Shown here piece by piece: positions 1 to 9,430 of a stretch of DNA of 64,000 bases. How positions within the stretch are numbered: position 1 is the stretch's first letter; each line of letters begins with the position of its first letter. The DNA lies in contig NZ_JANKBZ010000033.1 of assembly GCF_024623785.1 (NCBI RefSeq), forward strand, positions 62,001 to 126,000, in the 5' to 3' direction. The stretch is from Archangium lipolyticum (GTDB lineage Bacteria > Myxococcota > Myxococcia > Myxococcales > Myxococcaceae). The notes beneath the pieces were generated by a model. The model saw only the letters and a list, made by a program, of their open reading frames with translations. It ran no database searches and was not told the origin of the DNA. The position numbers were made by a program, and so were the translations under genes.

Positions 1-594
1 GAATGGCCCAGGGCTCCTTGTACTGGGAGACTCCACCCCGAGTTCTCTTCCTCCTGAAGGAGGTCAACGCGGACAAGAGCGTCCCGCCCTGGAACCTCTT
101 CGACGTGGTGGGCGATGGCAGCATCGGACCGACCTGGACCGTCATCTCCTACTGGCTCCACGGAATCCACGGAGGCGGCCTTCCCTGGGAGAAGGTTCCC
201 GCCCGCCACGCCCGACTCACGGCGGGATGCCATCTCGAAGCTCGCGGTCGTCAACCTCAACAAGTGTGGAGGTGCCGCCGCCTGCATCCAGACGGAGCTG
301 TGGGCCGCAGCCTATCGGGACCGTGAGTTCCTCGTCCGGCAGCTCCGCCTCTACGCGCCCGACATCATCATCGCGTGCGGTACCGGGGAAATCGCCAAGT
401 ACATCCTCTTCGAGGAGCACTGGCGCGATTGGCAGAAGGCCTCCAATGGACTGCTCTGGCTCCGCCCCTCGGCGATCAATGCGGTGCTCGTCGCGGCGAA
501 CCACCCGCAGGCAAGAGTCGAGCACAAGAAGCTCTATGAGGAGGTCGTCCTGGGCTTGAAGGAAATCGGAGCGCTTGGGTCGGCTACGAGCTGA
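1..594 (+). pseudogene. UDG-superfamily-like protein, frameshifted, 5' end possibly outside window
   Basis: Two overlapping open frames together read like one protein. The first, open from the window edge with an ATG at 3, carries the segment VLFLLKEVN and a WEKVP motif, then turns into low-complexity Arg/Ala-rich translation. The second frame takes over near 215-225 with ISKLAVVNLNKCGG, IIACGTGEIAKY and NHPQAR, and ends at 594. The order hydrophobic strand-KE, NLNKCGG, IIACGTG, NHP resembles uracil-DNA glycosylase superfamily proteins of unknown substrate. That assignment rests on motif feel only and is tentative. A +1 shift near the run acggcggga (about 219-227) would join the halves. This may be a real pseudogene or a base-calling error. 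The true start may lie upstream of the window. Confidence 0.5.
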
Positions 595-704
595 GACGGA
601 GCAGACGCATCCCCCTGCCTCTTTTCCCCGTATCCAGCACCTGACCACTCCACGTTCTTGGCAACCTCTGGGTGGTCGCATTGAACCCAAAAAGGAAGGT
701 AGCC

Positions 705-1796
705 GTGCGGTTCTTCATCTGTTGCCTGGGCCTCATGCTCGCTCAGCCCGCCCTGGCGAACTCCATTGAGGACGGGATCTGTCAGGCTCGCACCCAGCCC
801 GTCATCCAGATGGAGGGTCCAGAGAAACTCTGCCGATCGTTTGTCCGAGCACTGGGAAAGCTCCCAGTGGAAGCAACAAGGGAAGTCCAGGCATTGCTGA
901 CCCCGGAGAGCCTCGCGGCAATGAGTACGCTGACCGCAGCCTGGCTCGGAGCCCAGGGCGTCCCTATCGTTGGGCAGGTCGTAGATGCAGCGCTCCTGTC
1001 GTTGGGAGTCATCGCACTGACCGCACAGGCAGGAATGATCGCTGACGCCCTCTGGACCTATGCGAACCGCGCATCAGGGGCACGCAGCGACGCCGACCTT
1101 GATGCTGCTGCTACCCATCTGGCCAGGGCCATGGCGACCGCGGGTGTGACCGTGGTGACCATCATCCTGACGAAAAAGATTGCCGGCAAAGCAGGTCCCA
1201 AGCCATCGGAATTGGAACCGCTATCAGCCACACGAAACATCAGAGCGCCCCACGCGTCTGCTATGGCAGTCAGTGCCTCCGAAACGGCTACGGAAATTCC
1301 CGCTCTGGCTGCCTCTGGTGTTCGATCCAGCGCCAACCCTACGCAACAAGAGACTGCCTCCCCCAAGAAAGTCGACCTCGAATCTTTCAAGGCCTGGCTC
1401 GCTCAAGCCAGGCGTCGGCCTACCCGGGAGTCACCAGAGCCGTATGCCTACCAGCGGAAGCATGCTGGACCAGAAGAGTTCCTGGTCTCTGGCGGCGGTG
1501 AACAAATCTGGGCGGATGGAGCCCGGCTGAGCAATGCCCGGCTCGTGGAGGTCAAGCACATCGACGCACCTGAAAGGAGCCCCTTCATTCCGGGCTCGAA
1601 GTGCAACGAGCGAATCCGGCTCGTGGTCCAGGAGGATGTCATTGAAGAGTTCCGCCGGTACGCCGCTGTCATCAAAGACCCCGCGACTCCACCTGTTGGG
1701 CTCGAAGTCGTCGTCAATGACACCCGCGCAGCACCCTTCTTCGAGGCGCTTCTCAGGCAATTCAACCTCTCTGGGGAGGTTCTCGTCCGCCCGTAA
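705..1796 (+). CDS. Secreted polymorphic toxin, restriction-endonuclease-fold toxin-2-like C-terminus
   Basis: 363 residues from the GTG at 705. This start follows AAGGAAGG at about 5-7 nt spacing and places a clean signal peptide (MRFFICCLGLMLAQPALA, then NS) at the very N-terminus; a GTG at 672 lacks this fit. The middle is hydrophobic and Ala-rich (about residues 80-160), possibly a membrane or translocation region, followed by a low-complexity linker. The last ~130 residues hold WADG and LVEVKH, the D/E...ExK arrangement of restriction-endonuclease-fold nucleases, matching the Tox-REase-2 type of toxin domains. Expected role: export to the periplasm or surface and delivery of a nuclease to neighbours. 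The next gene, 15 bp downstream, is the likely immunity factor. The delivery route cannot be read from the sequence: the signal peptide looks Sec-type, and I see no clear lipobox. Confidence 0.72.
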   Translation: MRFFICCLGLMLAQPALANSIEDGICQARTQPVIQMEGPEKLCRSFVRALGKLPVEATREVQALLTPESLAAMSTLTAAWLGAQGVPIVGQVVDAALLSLGVIALTAQAGMIADALWTYANRASGARSDADLDAAATHLARAMATAGVTVVTIILTKKIAGKAGPKPSELEPLSATRNIRAPHASAMAVSASETATEIPALAASGVRSSANPTQQETASPKKVDLESFKAWLAQARRRPTRESPEPYAYQRKHAGPEEFLVSGGGEQIWADGARLSNARLVEVKHIDAPERSPFIPGSKCNERIRLVVQEDVIEEFRRYAAVIKDPATPPVGLEVVVNDTRAAPFFEALLRQFNLSGEVLVRP

Positions 1797-1811
1797 GCGA
1801 CGAGGTCCGTC

Positions 1812-2186
1812 ATGAAATACTTCGTCATTACCGAGTCTGATGATCTCGTCTCGGCCCCCGACTTTGCTCGCCTGCTGTGCACCCAGTGGCCCCAAGCCAC
1901 CGTGGAGCGCGTCTCCGCTCCGAGCAGTAGCTACGCGCTGGAGTTCAGCGTTCCCATGGCACACTCCCATGTGGATGGCTCACTCAACCGGGCGGGCAGC
2001 GCCATTGCCTTCATCGGCGACCTCCGGGACTGCGCCGATTTCGCCCTGTGGTGCCGCGCCATCATCTCCGCCCACGAGCCCCTGACTCTCTGCGACGAGA
2101 GCATGAGCGGCTCCCTGGCACTCGAGCCGGTGACGACCGTTACCGACATCTTCGAAGCCTTCCGCTACGCCCCACCAATCACCTGA
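1812..2186 (+). CDS. Putative immunity protein for the upstream toxin
   Basis: 124 residues, no signal peptide or membrane segment, acidic overall, so a cytosolic protein. It begins 15 bp after the toxin stop with a GAGG ribosome-binding site and is followed by a bidirectional terminator, so the two genes form a closed bicistron. I do not recognise a named domain. The immunity assignment comes from position, size and cytosolic character, as is usual for cognates of nuclease toxins. A transcription or accessory factor cannot be excluded. Confidence 0.6.
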   Translation: MKYFVITESDDLVSAPDFARLLCTQWPQATVERVSAPSSSYALEFSVPMAHSHVDGSLNRAGSAIAFIGDLRDCADFALWCRAIISAHEPLTLCDESMSGSLALEPVTTVTDIFEAFRYAPPIT

Positions 2187-2231
2187 GCACCTCTCGCACC
2201 TCCGCCGCACGGCCCAGCCCGCAAGAAGTAA

Positions 2232-2261
2232 GGGGCCGCCTCCCTCGCGGGAGACGGCCCC
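2232..2261. terminator. Bidirectional hairpin terminator
   Basis: A 13-bp stem (GGGGCCGcCTCCC with GGGAGaCGGCCCC, one C/A mismatch) closes a TCGC tetraloop between the convergent immunity gene and recA. There is no U-tract on either side, which is common in this GC-rich group. Confidence 0.7.
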
Positions 2262-2289
2262 TGGGTACTTCAGGCACTGAAGGCTCGGA

Positions 2290-3384
<1,095 letters not shown>

Positions 3385-3492
3385 TTCGTCTTGCTCCTTG
3401 CGTATGCGGCGAGCCACCCCGGCCCACCTGAACTCGCGTTTAGTACGCGATGTGAAGACCCTAGTCCATCCCTCTGACATGACCCACGGCGT

Positions 3493-4248
3493 TCAGCGCC
3501 GCGGCAGCAAGAGGAGCAGCCAGGCCAACAGTCCGCCCACCCCGCTGAGGGTTCCGTAGTAACCGCCGAGAGTGCCCAGGTATAGCTGAACGACCGACAG
3601 GACGAGCAGCCCCAGCAGGCCCGCCCGCCGGGTGTCCGAGCGTTCATCACCCCACAATGCCGCCACCAGCCCCGTCAGCGCCATGAGGAAGAAGAGGGAC
3701 AGCCCCAGCGCACGCTCCCCTTCGGCCATCTCCGAGGGCCGCAACATCCACTCGCCGACGAATCCCGCCGCCAGCACCCCGGCCCCCAGAGCCCCCTCCG
3801 GCAGGAGCCCCTTCCGGTTGGGCCGGGACTGGTTGCGCAGGTACTCCAGGTCCTCGGGGCGCACCTCCAACGCATAGGGGTAGCCGAGCCCCAGCAGGGT
3901 CTCGACCGCCACGCCCCGGCATGTCCGGCCCTCCGCCGCCTCCAATCCCTCCAGCTGCCCACTCTCCAAGAGGTGGAGGAGCAGGTCCGCCACCTCGCGC
4001 GAGCCCTCCTCCAACTCCAGTGCCTCCAATTCCCGGTTGAGCCGCGCCGCCAGGGCCTGGCGCTCGGCGCCCGAGGCCGCCCGGGCCTCCTCGACGAGGC
4101 GGGGCACCGCCCGCGTCGCCTCCCGCGAGGGTGAGGGCGCGGGAGGGCTGTCCGGCGCCTCCCAGGGGGCCAGGGATGGTACCTCCCCTCCTGACTCGTC
4201 CTCACGAGGGCCAGAGCCGGGGGGGCGGGTATGGGTGGTGCTGGACAC
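3493..4248 (-). CDS. Hypothetical integral membrane protein
   Basis: About 251 residues from a GTG at 4248 (upstream in-frame starts to 4341 exist; no strong ribosome-binding site decides). The N-terminal ~60 residues are Pro/Ser/Glu-rich and probably disordered. Residues ~60-150 are Leu/Glu-rich and helical. The C-terminal ~100 residues hold about four hydrophobic helices (for example LGAGVLAAGFVGEWML and ALGLSLFFLMALTGLVAALW), ending in LLLLLPRR. No family recognised. It lies 108 bp upstream of recA in the same direction, so co-transcription is possible. Confidence 0.7.
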   Translation of the reverse strand: MSSTTHTRPPGSGPREDESGGEVPSLAPWEAPDSPPAPSPSREATRAVPRLVEEARAASGAERQALAARLNRELEALELEEGSREVADLLLHLLESGQLEGLEAAEGRTCRGVAVETLLGLGYPYALEVRPEDLEYLRNQSRPNRKGLLPEGALGAGVLAAGFVGEWMLRPSEMAEGERALGLSLFFLMALTGLVAALWGDERSDTRRAGLLGLLVLSVVQLYLGTLGGYYGTLSGVGGLLAWLLLLLPRR

Positions 4249-4399
4249 GGCCGGACTGTAATGGCCGGCTCCGCCCGCTTCCAAAGCTTCCCGACAGGCC
4301 CCGAGCCGGAGCTTCCGGCAGCGGACGCGAGCGGGCCCCATCCCGCTTCCTGGAGGACAGCTCCCCCGCCCTCGGGGGAAGCGTTAGAGTGGCGATACC

Positions 4400-5377
4400 T
4401 TGCCGGTCATCCCCCCTCCCCCACCCCCTTCCACCAAGACGGTGGAAATCCCCTCGCGCCGCTTCGGGCGCTACGTGCTCCGCTCGCGGCTGGGCTCGGG
4501 GGGCATGGCGGAGGTGTTCCTCGCGGAGGCCCGGGACGAGAAGGGCAGCCCCTTCAAGGTGGCGCTGAAGCTGATGCGCAAGGACGTCAGCGCGGAGGCC
4601 TTCGCCGACGAGGCGGACCTGATGGGCCTGCTGGAGCACCCCAACCTGGTGAGCCGGCTGGAGATTGGCGAGGCCTTCGGGCGCTACTTCATCGCCATGG
4701 AGTTCCTGGTCGGTGGAGACCTGGAGGGGCTCCTCCGGGTGCACCACCAGCAGGGGCGGGACATCCCGTTGGCGATGGGCGTCCACGTGTGCATCGAGGC
4801 ACTGCGGGCGCTGGCGTACTTCCACCAGGCGCGCACGCGCAGTGGCCGGCCGCTGGAGCTCGTCCACGGGGACGTGAACCCCTCCAACATCTTCTTCTCC
4901 GGGCAGTGCGAGGTGAAGCTCGGCGACTTCGGCGTGGCCAAGGCGCGCGGGCTGGACCTGGGGCCGGAGGACGGGGTGACGGCGGGCAAGCTGCACTACC
5001 TGTCGCCGGAGCAGACGCGCGGGGACACGGTGACGCAGGCATCGGATCTCTTCTCGTTGGGAATCGTCCTGCACGAGCTGGTGGTGGGCACCCACCCCTT
5101 CGAGCGCGGCAGCGATGATCCGGACGTGGTGATGGGGGCTATCCAGGCGGCGAAGCTGAACCTGCCGGACACGCTGGACCGGAGGCTCGCGGCGGTGATC
5201 CGCAAGGCGCTGGCACCGGACGTGAACCAGCGCTATCGCACGGCGGGCGAGTTCGCGGGAGCGCTCTTCACCTGGGCGTTGGACACCGGACAACCCTTCA
5301 GCGCGCGCGAGGTACAGAGCGCGATGCAACAGGCCCTCTCTCTCGCACTCTGGGAGCGGGAAAAGGGCCGTCCGTAG
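4400..5377 (+). CDS. Ser/Thr protein kinase, non-RD type
   Basis: 325 residues from a TTG start at 4400, divergent from the membrane protein. A single eukaryotic-type kinase domain fills almost the whole protein: glycine loop LGSGGMAEVF (~residues 30-39), ATP lysine in VALKLM, catalytic loop VHGDVNPSN (~153-161), DFG (~175-177), and SPE in place of APE. The catalytic loop has HGD rather than HRD, so it lacks the arginine that contacts the phosphorylated activation segment. The short C-terminal tail (~40 residues) has no transmembrane segment or sensory domain, which suggests a cytosolic kinase. Substrates are unknown. Such kinases are numerous in myxobacterial developmental signalling. Confidence 0.9.
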   Translation: MPVIPPPPPPSTKTVEIPSRRFGRYVLRSRLGSGGMAEVFLAEARDEKGSPFKVALKLMRKDVSAEAFADEADLMGLLEHPNLVSRLEIGEAFGRYFIAMEFLVGGDLEGLLRVHHQQGRDIPLAMGVHVCIEALRALAYFHQARTRSGRPLELVHGDVNPSNIFFSGQCEVKLGDFGVAKARGLDLGPEDGVTAGKLHYLSPEQTRGDTVTQASDLFSLGIVLHELVVGTHPFERGSDDPDVVMGAIQAAKLNLPDTLDRRLAAVIRKALAPDVNQRYRTAGEFAGALFTWALDTGQPFSAREVQSAMQQALSLALWEREKGRP

Positions 5378-5424
5378 CCGGGCGAGGTAGATCCTTTTGA
5401 CAGCGTCCGAACCCGCCCCTAGGT

Positions 5425-5615
5425 TGGCGCGCGTCGCTGGTGCCCGGGCAAGTGCCTGGGCTTGAAAGGGAATCCGGTGTGAATCCGGAGCTGCCCCCGC
5501 AGCGGTAAGCGAGAACGAATCCGTCCACACGCACTGGCCGAGAGGCCGGGAAGCGGGCGGTAGTAGGAACCGGCGTCAGCCGAGTGCTCGCGAGCCCGAA
5601 GACCTGCCAGCACCT
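5425..5615 (+). promoter_or_regulatory. Cobalamin (B12) riboswitch
   Basis: Conserved core elements appear in order: AAGGGAAtccGGTGtgAAtccGG (about 5465-5489), GCTGCCCCCGCAGCGGTAAG (5491-5510), a cactgg B12-box-like segment (~5533), a GGGAAG...GGTAGTAGGAA region (~5549-5570), CAGCCGAGTG (~5577-5586), and the closing CCCGAAGACCTGCCAGCA (~5596-5613). It precedes nrdA by ~180 nt. Adenosylcobalamin binding is expected to lower expression of the downstream reductase. No intrinsic terminator with a U-run is visible in 5616-5792. A 7-bp hairpin CGCGAGC-gca-GCTCGCG (5747-5763) sits ~20 nt before the ribosome-binding site and could be part of the expression platform. Confidence 0.93.
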
Positions 5616-5792
5616 GCCTCTGGGAGAAATCCAGCGGCAGCTCGACCTGGAAGCCTCGTGGGGAGGCGGGAGGTCCGAGCGCCGCGGCTTCGTTCCGTGG
5701 TGGTCCCGGCCTGTCTCCTCTCCTCGTGTCTTCGGGTTCACGTGGTCGCGAGCGCAGCTCGCGCGCGGCCCTGACAGTACGCGAGGAGCAGC

Positions 5793-8246
5793 ATGCTGAA
5801 CGGAAGCCACACCCCGGGACGCGAGCAGGGCTCGCCCCCCCTGCCCGCCCATCACCTCCCCGAGACGACCCCCGCGCCCACGCCCCCCACCACCATGCGG
5901 GTGCGCAAGCGCAATGGAACGCTCGAGGTCGCGGACCTGAACAAGATCGTCCGGGCGATCAGCCGGTGTTGCGATGGGCTGCGCCAGGTGGACGCCATCC
6001 GCATGGCGACGAAGACGATCGCTGGCCTCTACGACGGCGCCTCGACGAAGGAGCTGGATCAGCTCTCCATCCAGACCGCCGCCTCGCTCACGCTGGAGGA
6101 GCCCGAGTACGCGAAGCTCGCGGCGCGGCTGCTCGCGACGTACATCGACAAGGAGGTCTCCGGACAGGAGATCCACTCCTTCTCGCAGTCCATCGCCGCG
6201 GGCCACCGGCTCGGGCTGGTGAACGACCGCGTGGCCGGGCTCGTCTCGGCGAACAGCCGCAAGCTGAACGACGCGATCGATCCCTCGCGCAACCGCCTCT
6301 TCGAGTACTTCGGGCTGCGCACGGTCTATGACCGCTACCTGCTCAAGCACCCCCAGACGCGGGAGGTGCTCGAGACGCCCCAGCACTTCTTCATGCGCAT
6401 CGCGGTGGCGCTCGGTGACACCATCGCCGACGTGCTCGAGCTCTACCGGCTCTTCTCGATGCTGGAGTACGTGCCGAGCTCGCCCACCCTCTTCAACTCC
6501 GGCACGCGCCACGAGCAGCTCTCGTCCTGCTTCCTGCTGGACTCGCCCGAGGACGAGCTGGCGAGCATCTACCAGCGCTACATGGACGTGGCGATGCTCT
6601 CGAAGTTCTCGGGGGGCATCGGGCTGGCCTACCACCGGATCCGCTCGCGCGGCTCGCTCATCGAGAGCACGAACGGGCACAGCAACGGCATCGTGCCGTG
6701 GCTGAAGACGCTGGATGCGTCGGTGGCCGCGGTGAACCAGGGAGGCAAGCGCAAGGGTGCCTGCTGCGTGTACCTGGAGACCTGGCACGCGGACCTGGAG
6801 GAGTTCCTCGAGCTGCGCGACAACACCGGCGACGAGGCCCGGCGCACGCACAACCTGAACCTCGCGAACTGGATCCCCGACCTCTTCATGAAGCGCGTCG
6901 AGGCCGATGGGAACTGGTCCCTGTTCGATCCAAAGGCGGTGCCGCACCTCACGGACCAGTACGGCGAGGCGTTCGAGCGCGCCTATGAGAAGGCCGAGGC
7001 GGAGGGACTCGCGCACAAGACGGTGAAGGCCCGCGAGCTCTACGGGCGGATGATGCGGACGCTCGCGCAGACCGGGAACGGCTGGATGACGTTCAAGGAC
7101 AAGTCGAACCGGGCCTGCAACCAGACGGCGCTGCCGGGCCGCGTCGTCCACCTCTCGAACCTCTGCACGGAGATTCTCGAGGTGACCTCGAAGGACGAGA
7201 CCGCCGTCTGCAACCTCGGCTCCATCAACCTCGCGCGGCACACGCTGGCGAACGACGCCGGTGGAGTGGCCTTCGACTGGGACAAGCTCGCGAGGACGGT
7301 GCGGTCCGCGGTGCGCCAGTTGGATCGGGTGATTGACCTGAACTACTACCCCATCGACTCGGCGAAGGGCTCGAACCTGCGCTGGCGCCCGGTGGGGCTG
7401 GGCCTGATGGGCCTGCAGGACGTGTTCTTCCAGATGCGCCTGCCCTTCGACAGCCCCGAGGCGCGCACGCTGTCGCGGAAGATCTCCGAGGACATCTACT
7501 TCCACGCCCTGTCCGCCTCGGCGGAGCTGGCGGCCGAGCGCGGTGCCCATCCGAGCTTCCAGGAGACACGTGCGGCGCGCGGTGAGCTCCAGTTCGACGC
7601 CTGGGGCGTGACGCCCGAGGACCCCGCGCGGTGGGAGGCGCTCCGAGCCCGCATCAAGTCCGTGGGGCTGCGCAACTCGCTGCTCATCGCCATCGCGCCG
7701 ACGGCGACCATCGCGTCCATCGCCGGCTGCTACGAGTGCATCGAGCCGCAGGTCTCCAACCTCTTCAAGCGGGAGACGCTCTCGGGCGACTTCCTCCAGG
7801 TCAACCGCTACCTCGTCGAGGAGCTGAAGTCCCTGGGGCTGTGGAACGAGGACATGCGCTCGCGCATCAAGGTGGCGGAGGGCTCCATCCAGTCGCTCGG
7901 GGAGATTCCCGCCGACGTGCGCGCCATCTATCGCACCGCGTGGGAGCTGCCGATGCGCTCGCTCGTCGACATGGCGGCGGACCGGGGCGCCTTCATCGAC
8001 CAGAGCCAGTCGCTCAACCTGTTCATGGAGTCGCCGAACATCGGGCAGCTGAGCTCCATGTACATGTACGCCTGGAAGAAGGGGCTGAAGACGACCTACT
8101 ACCTGCGCTCGCGTCCGGCGACGCGCATCGCGAAGGCCACCGTCGACGTGTCCCGGAACACGGCCCAGGCGGCACCGAAGCCCACCGAGGAACAGGCCAT
8201 CGCCTGCTCCCTGGAGAACCCCGAGAGCTGCGAGGCCTGCCAATGA
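5793..8246 (+). CDS. nrdA: Ribonucleoside-diphosphate reductase, class I, alpha subunit
   Basis: 817 residues. It reduces ribonucleotides to deoxyribonucleotides for DNA synthesis, with the radical supplied by NrdB. The N-terminal region from residue ~32 (VRKRNGTLEVADLNKI) is an ATP-cone. The barrel carries the reductase cysteines: SSCFLLD, the radical-site motif SNLCTEI, and AVCNLGSINL. The C-terminal tail ends CEACQ, the swinging Cys pair re-reduced by thioredoxin or glutaredoxin. The ATG at 5793 is preceded by GAGGAG at ~5 nt. The first ~30 residues are Pro-rich and may be a lineage-specific tail. Overlaps nrdB by 4 bp, so translation is coupled; controlled by the upstream B12 riboswitch. 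Confidence 0.96.
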   Translation: MLNGSHTPGREQGSPPLPAHHLPETTPAPTPPTTMRVRKRNGTLEVADLNKIVRAISRCCDGLRQVDAIRMATKTIAGLYDGASTKELDQLSIQTAASLTLEEPEYAKLAARLLATYIDKEVSGQEIHSFSQSIAAGHRLGLVNDRVAGLVSANSRKLNDAIDPSRNRLFEYFGLRTVYDRYLLKHPQTREVLETPQHFFMRIAVALGDTIADVLELYRLFSMLEYVPSSPTLFNSGTRHEQLSSCFLLDSPEDELASIYQRYMDVAMLSKFSGGIGLAYHRIRSRGSLIESTNGHSNGIVPWLKTLDASVAAVNQGGKRKGACCVYLETWHADLEEFLELRDNTGDEARRTHNLNLANWIPDLFMKRVEADGNWSLFDPKAVPHLTDQYGEAFERAYEKAEAEGLAHKTVKARELYGRMMRTLAQTGNGWMTFKDKSNRACNQTALPGRVVHLSNLCTEILEVTSKDETAVCNLGSINLARHTLANDAGGVAFDWDKLARTVRSAVRQLDRVIDLNYYPIDSAKGSNLRWRPVGLGLMGLQDVFFQMRLPFDSPEARTLSRKISEDIYFHALSASAELAAERGAHPSFQETRAARGELQFDAWGVTPEDPARWEALRARIKSVGLRNSLLIAIAPTATIASIAGCYECIEPQVSNLFKRETLSGDFLQVNRYLVEELKSLGLWNEDMRSRIKVAEGSIQSLGEIPADVRAIYRTAWELPMRSLVDMAADRGAFIDQSQSLNLFMESPNIGQLSSMYMYAWKKGLKTTYYLRSRPATRIAKATVDVSRNTAQAAPKPTEEQAIACSLENPESCEACQ

Positions 8247-9280
8247 GCATCCCCTCCAACGCAACGCCGAAGACGGGTGCGCGCCTGTTGGATCCAGGCC
8301 TGAACCTCACGCTCCGGCCGATGCAGTACCCGGCCTTCTTCGAGATGTACCGCAACGCCATCAAGAACACCTGGACGGTGGAGGAGGTGGACTTCTCGAC
8401 GGACGTGGGTGACCTGCGCTCGAAGATGACGGCGGCGGACCGGCACCTCATCCAGCGGCTGGTGGCCTTCTTCGCGACGGGCGACTCCATCGTGGCGAAC
8501 AACCTCGTGCTGAACCTCTACAAGCACGTGAACTCGCCCGAGGCGCGCATGTACCTGTCGCGGCAGCTCTACGAGGAGGCGCTGCATGTGCAGTTCTACC
8601 TCACGCTGCTCGACACGTACGTGCCGGACCCGGCCGAGCGTGCGAAGGCCTTCGCGGCGATCGACAACATCCCGAGCATCCGGGAGAAGGCCGCGTTCTG
8701 CTTCAAGTGGATGGATTCCGTGCACGAGCTGGAGCGGCTGGAGACGCGGGAGCACCGGCGGCGCTTCCTGCTGAACCTCATCTGCTTCGCGGCCTGCATC
8801 GAGGGGCTCTTCTTCTTCGCGGCGTTCGCGTACGTGTACTTCCTGCGCTCGCGGGGGCTGCTGCACGGGCTGGCGGCGGGGACCAACTGGGTCTTCCGCG
8901 ACGAGAGCGCGCACATGGCCTTCGCCTTCGAGGTGGTGAAGACGGTGCGCCGCGAGGAGCCGGACCTCTTCGACGCGGAGCTGGAGCGGCAGGTGGCCAC
9001 CATGCTCGACGAGGCGGTGACGTGCGAGCTGCGCTTCGCCGAGGACCTGCTGGAGCTCGGCGTGGCGGGCCTCTCCGTGCGCGAGATGCGGCAGTACCTC
9101 GAGTACGTGGCCGATCAGCGGCTCGCGATGCTGGAACTGCCGAAGCGCTACGGGGCGAAGAACCCGTTCGGCTTCATGGATCTGCAGGACGTGCAGGAGC
9201 TCGCGAACTTCTTCGAGCGCCGCGTCTCGGCGTACCAGGTGGGAGTCGCCGGAGAGGTCACCTTCGATGCGAACTTCTGA
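8243..9280 (+). CDS. nrdB: Ribonucleoside-diphosphate reductase, class I, beta (radical) subunit
   Basis: 345 residues, starting at the ATGA overlap with nrdA. This ferritin-like subunit houses the metal-radical cofactor that initiates catalysis in NrdA. Metal ligands are recognisable: Asp in ATGDS, EALH (Glu and His), Glu in ACIEGLFFF, and DESAH (Glu and His). Tyr occurs four residues after the first His (EALHVQFY), matching the radical tyrosine of class Ia/b enzymes. It therefore does not look like the Tyr-less class Ic. No NrdS/NrdR regulator or glutaredoxin gene is adjacent. Confidence 0.95.
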   Translation: MSIPSNATPKTGARLLDPGLNLTLRPMQYPAFFEMYRNAIKNTWTVEEVDFSTDVGDLRSKMTAADRHLIQRLVAFFATGDSIVANNLVLNLYKHVNSPEARMYLSRQLYEEALHVQFYLTLLDTYVPDPAERAKAFAAIDNIPSIREKAAFCFKWMDSVHELERLETREHRRRFLLNLICFAACIEGLFFFAAFAYVYFLRSRGLLHGLAAGTNWVFRDESAHMAFAFEVVKTVRREEPDLFDAELERQVATMLDEAVTCELRFAEDLLELGVAGLSVREMRQYLEYVADQRLAMLELPKRYGAKNPFGFMDLQDVQELANFFERRVSAYQVGVAGEVTFDANF

Positions 9281-9430
9281 GCGCTAACTCCCTGGCCTGG
9301 GTGGCGGACCAACTGCCGCCGCTGTTCATTCCGGGACACCCCACATCCCTGGAGAACAGCGGCTCCCCCTCCTCTCCACGAGCACCGTTCGAGGTGCGGG
9401 AGTCCTCACGGCTCCCGCAGGAGGGGAACC

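Noticed and set aside
705-1796. Assignment of the toxin as a SitA-type lipoprotein
   Set aside because: The signal peptide ends ALA-NS with no clear lipobox Cys in the right place, and no SitA-specific feature could be recognised.
3488-3495. GTTCAGC near recA, like half of the delta-proteobacterial LexA motif
   Set aside because: The other half does not match, and it lies over the stop codon of the upstream gene. Not enough for an SOS box.
5298-8264. 988-codon open frame on the minus strand across nrdA
   Set aside because: His/Arg/Leu/Val-rich, no domains; an antisense shadow of nrdA caused by codon bias.
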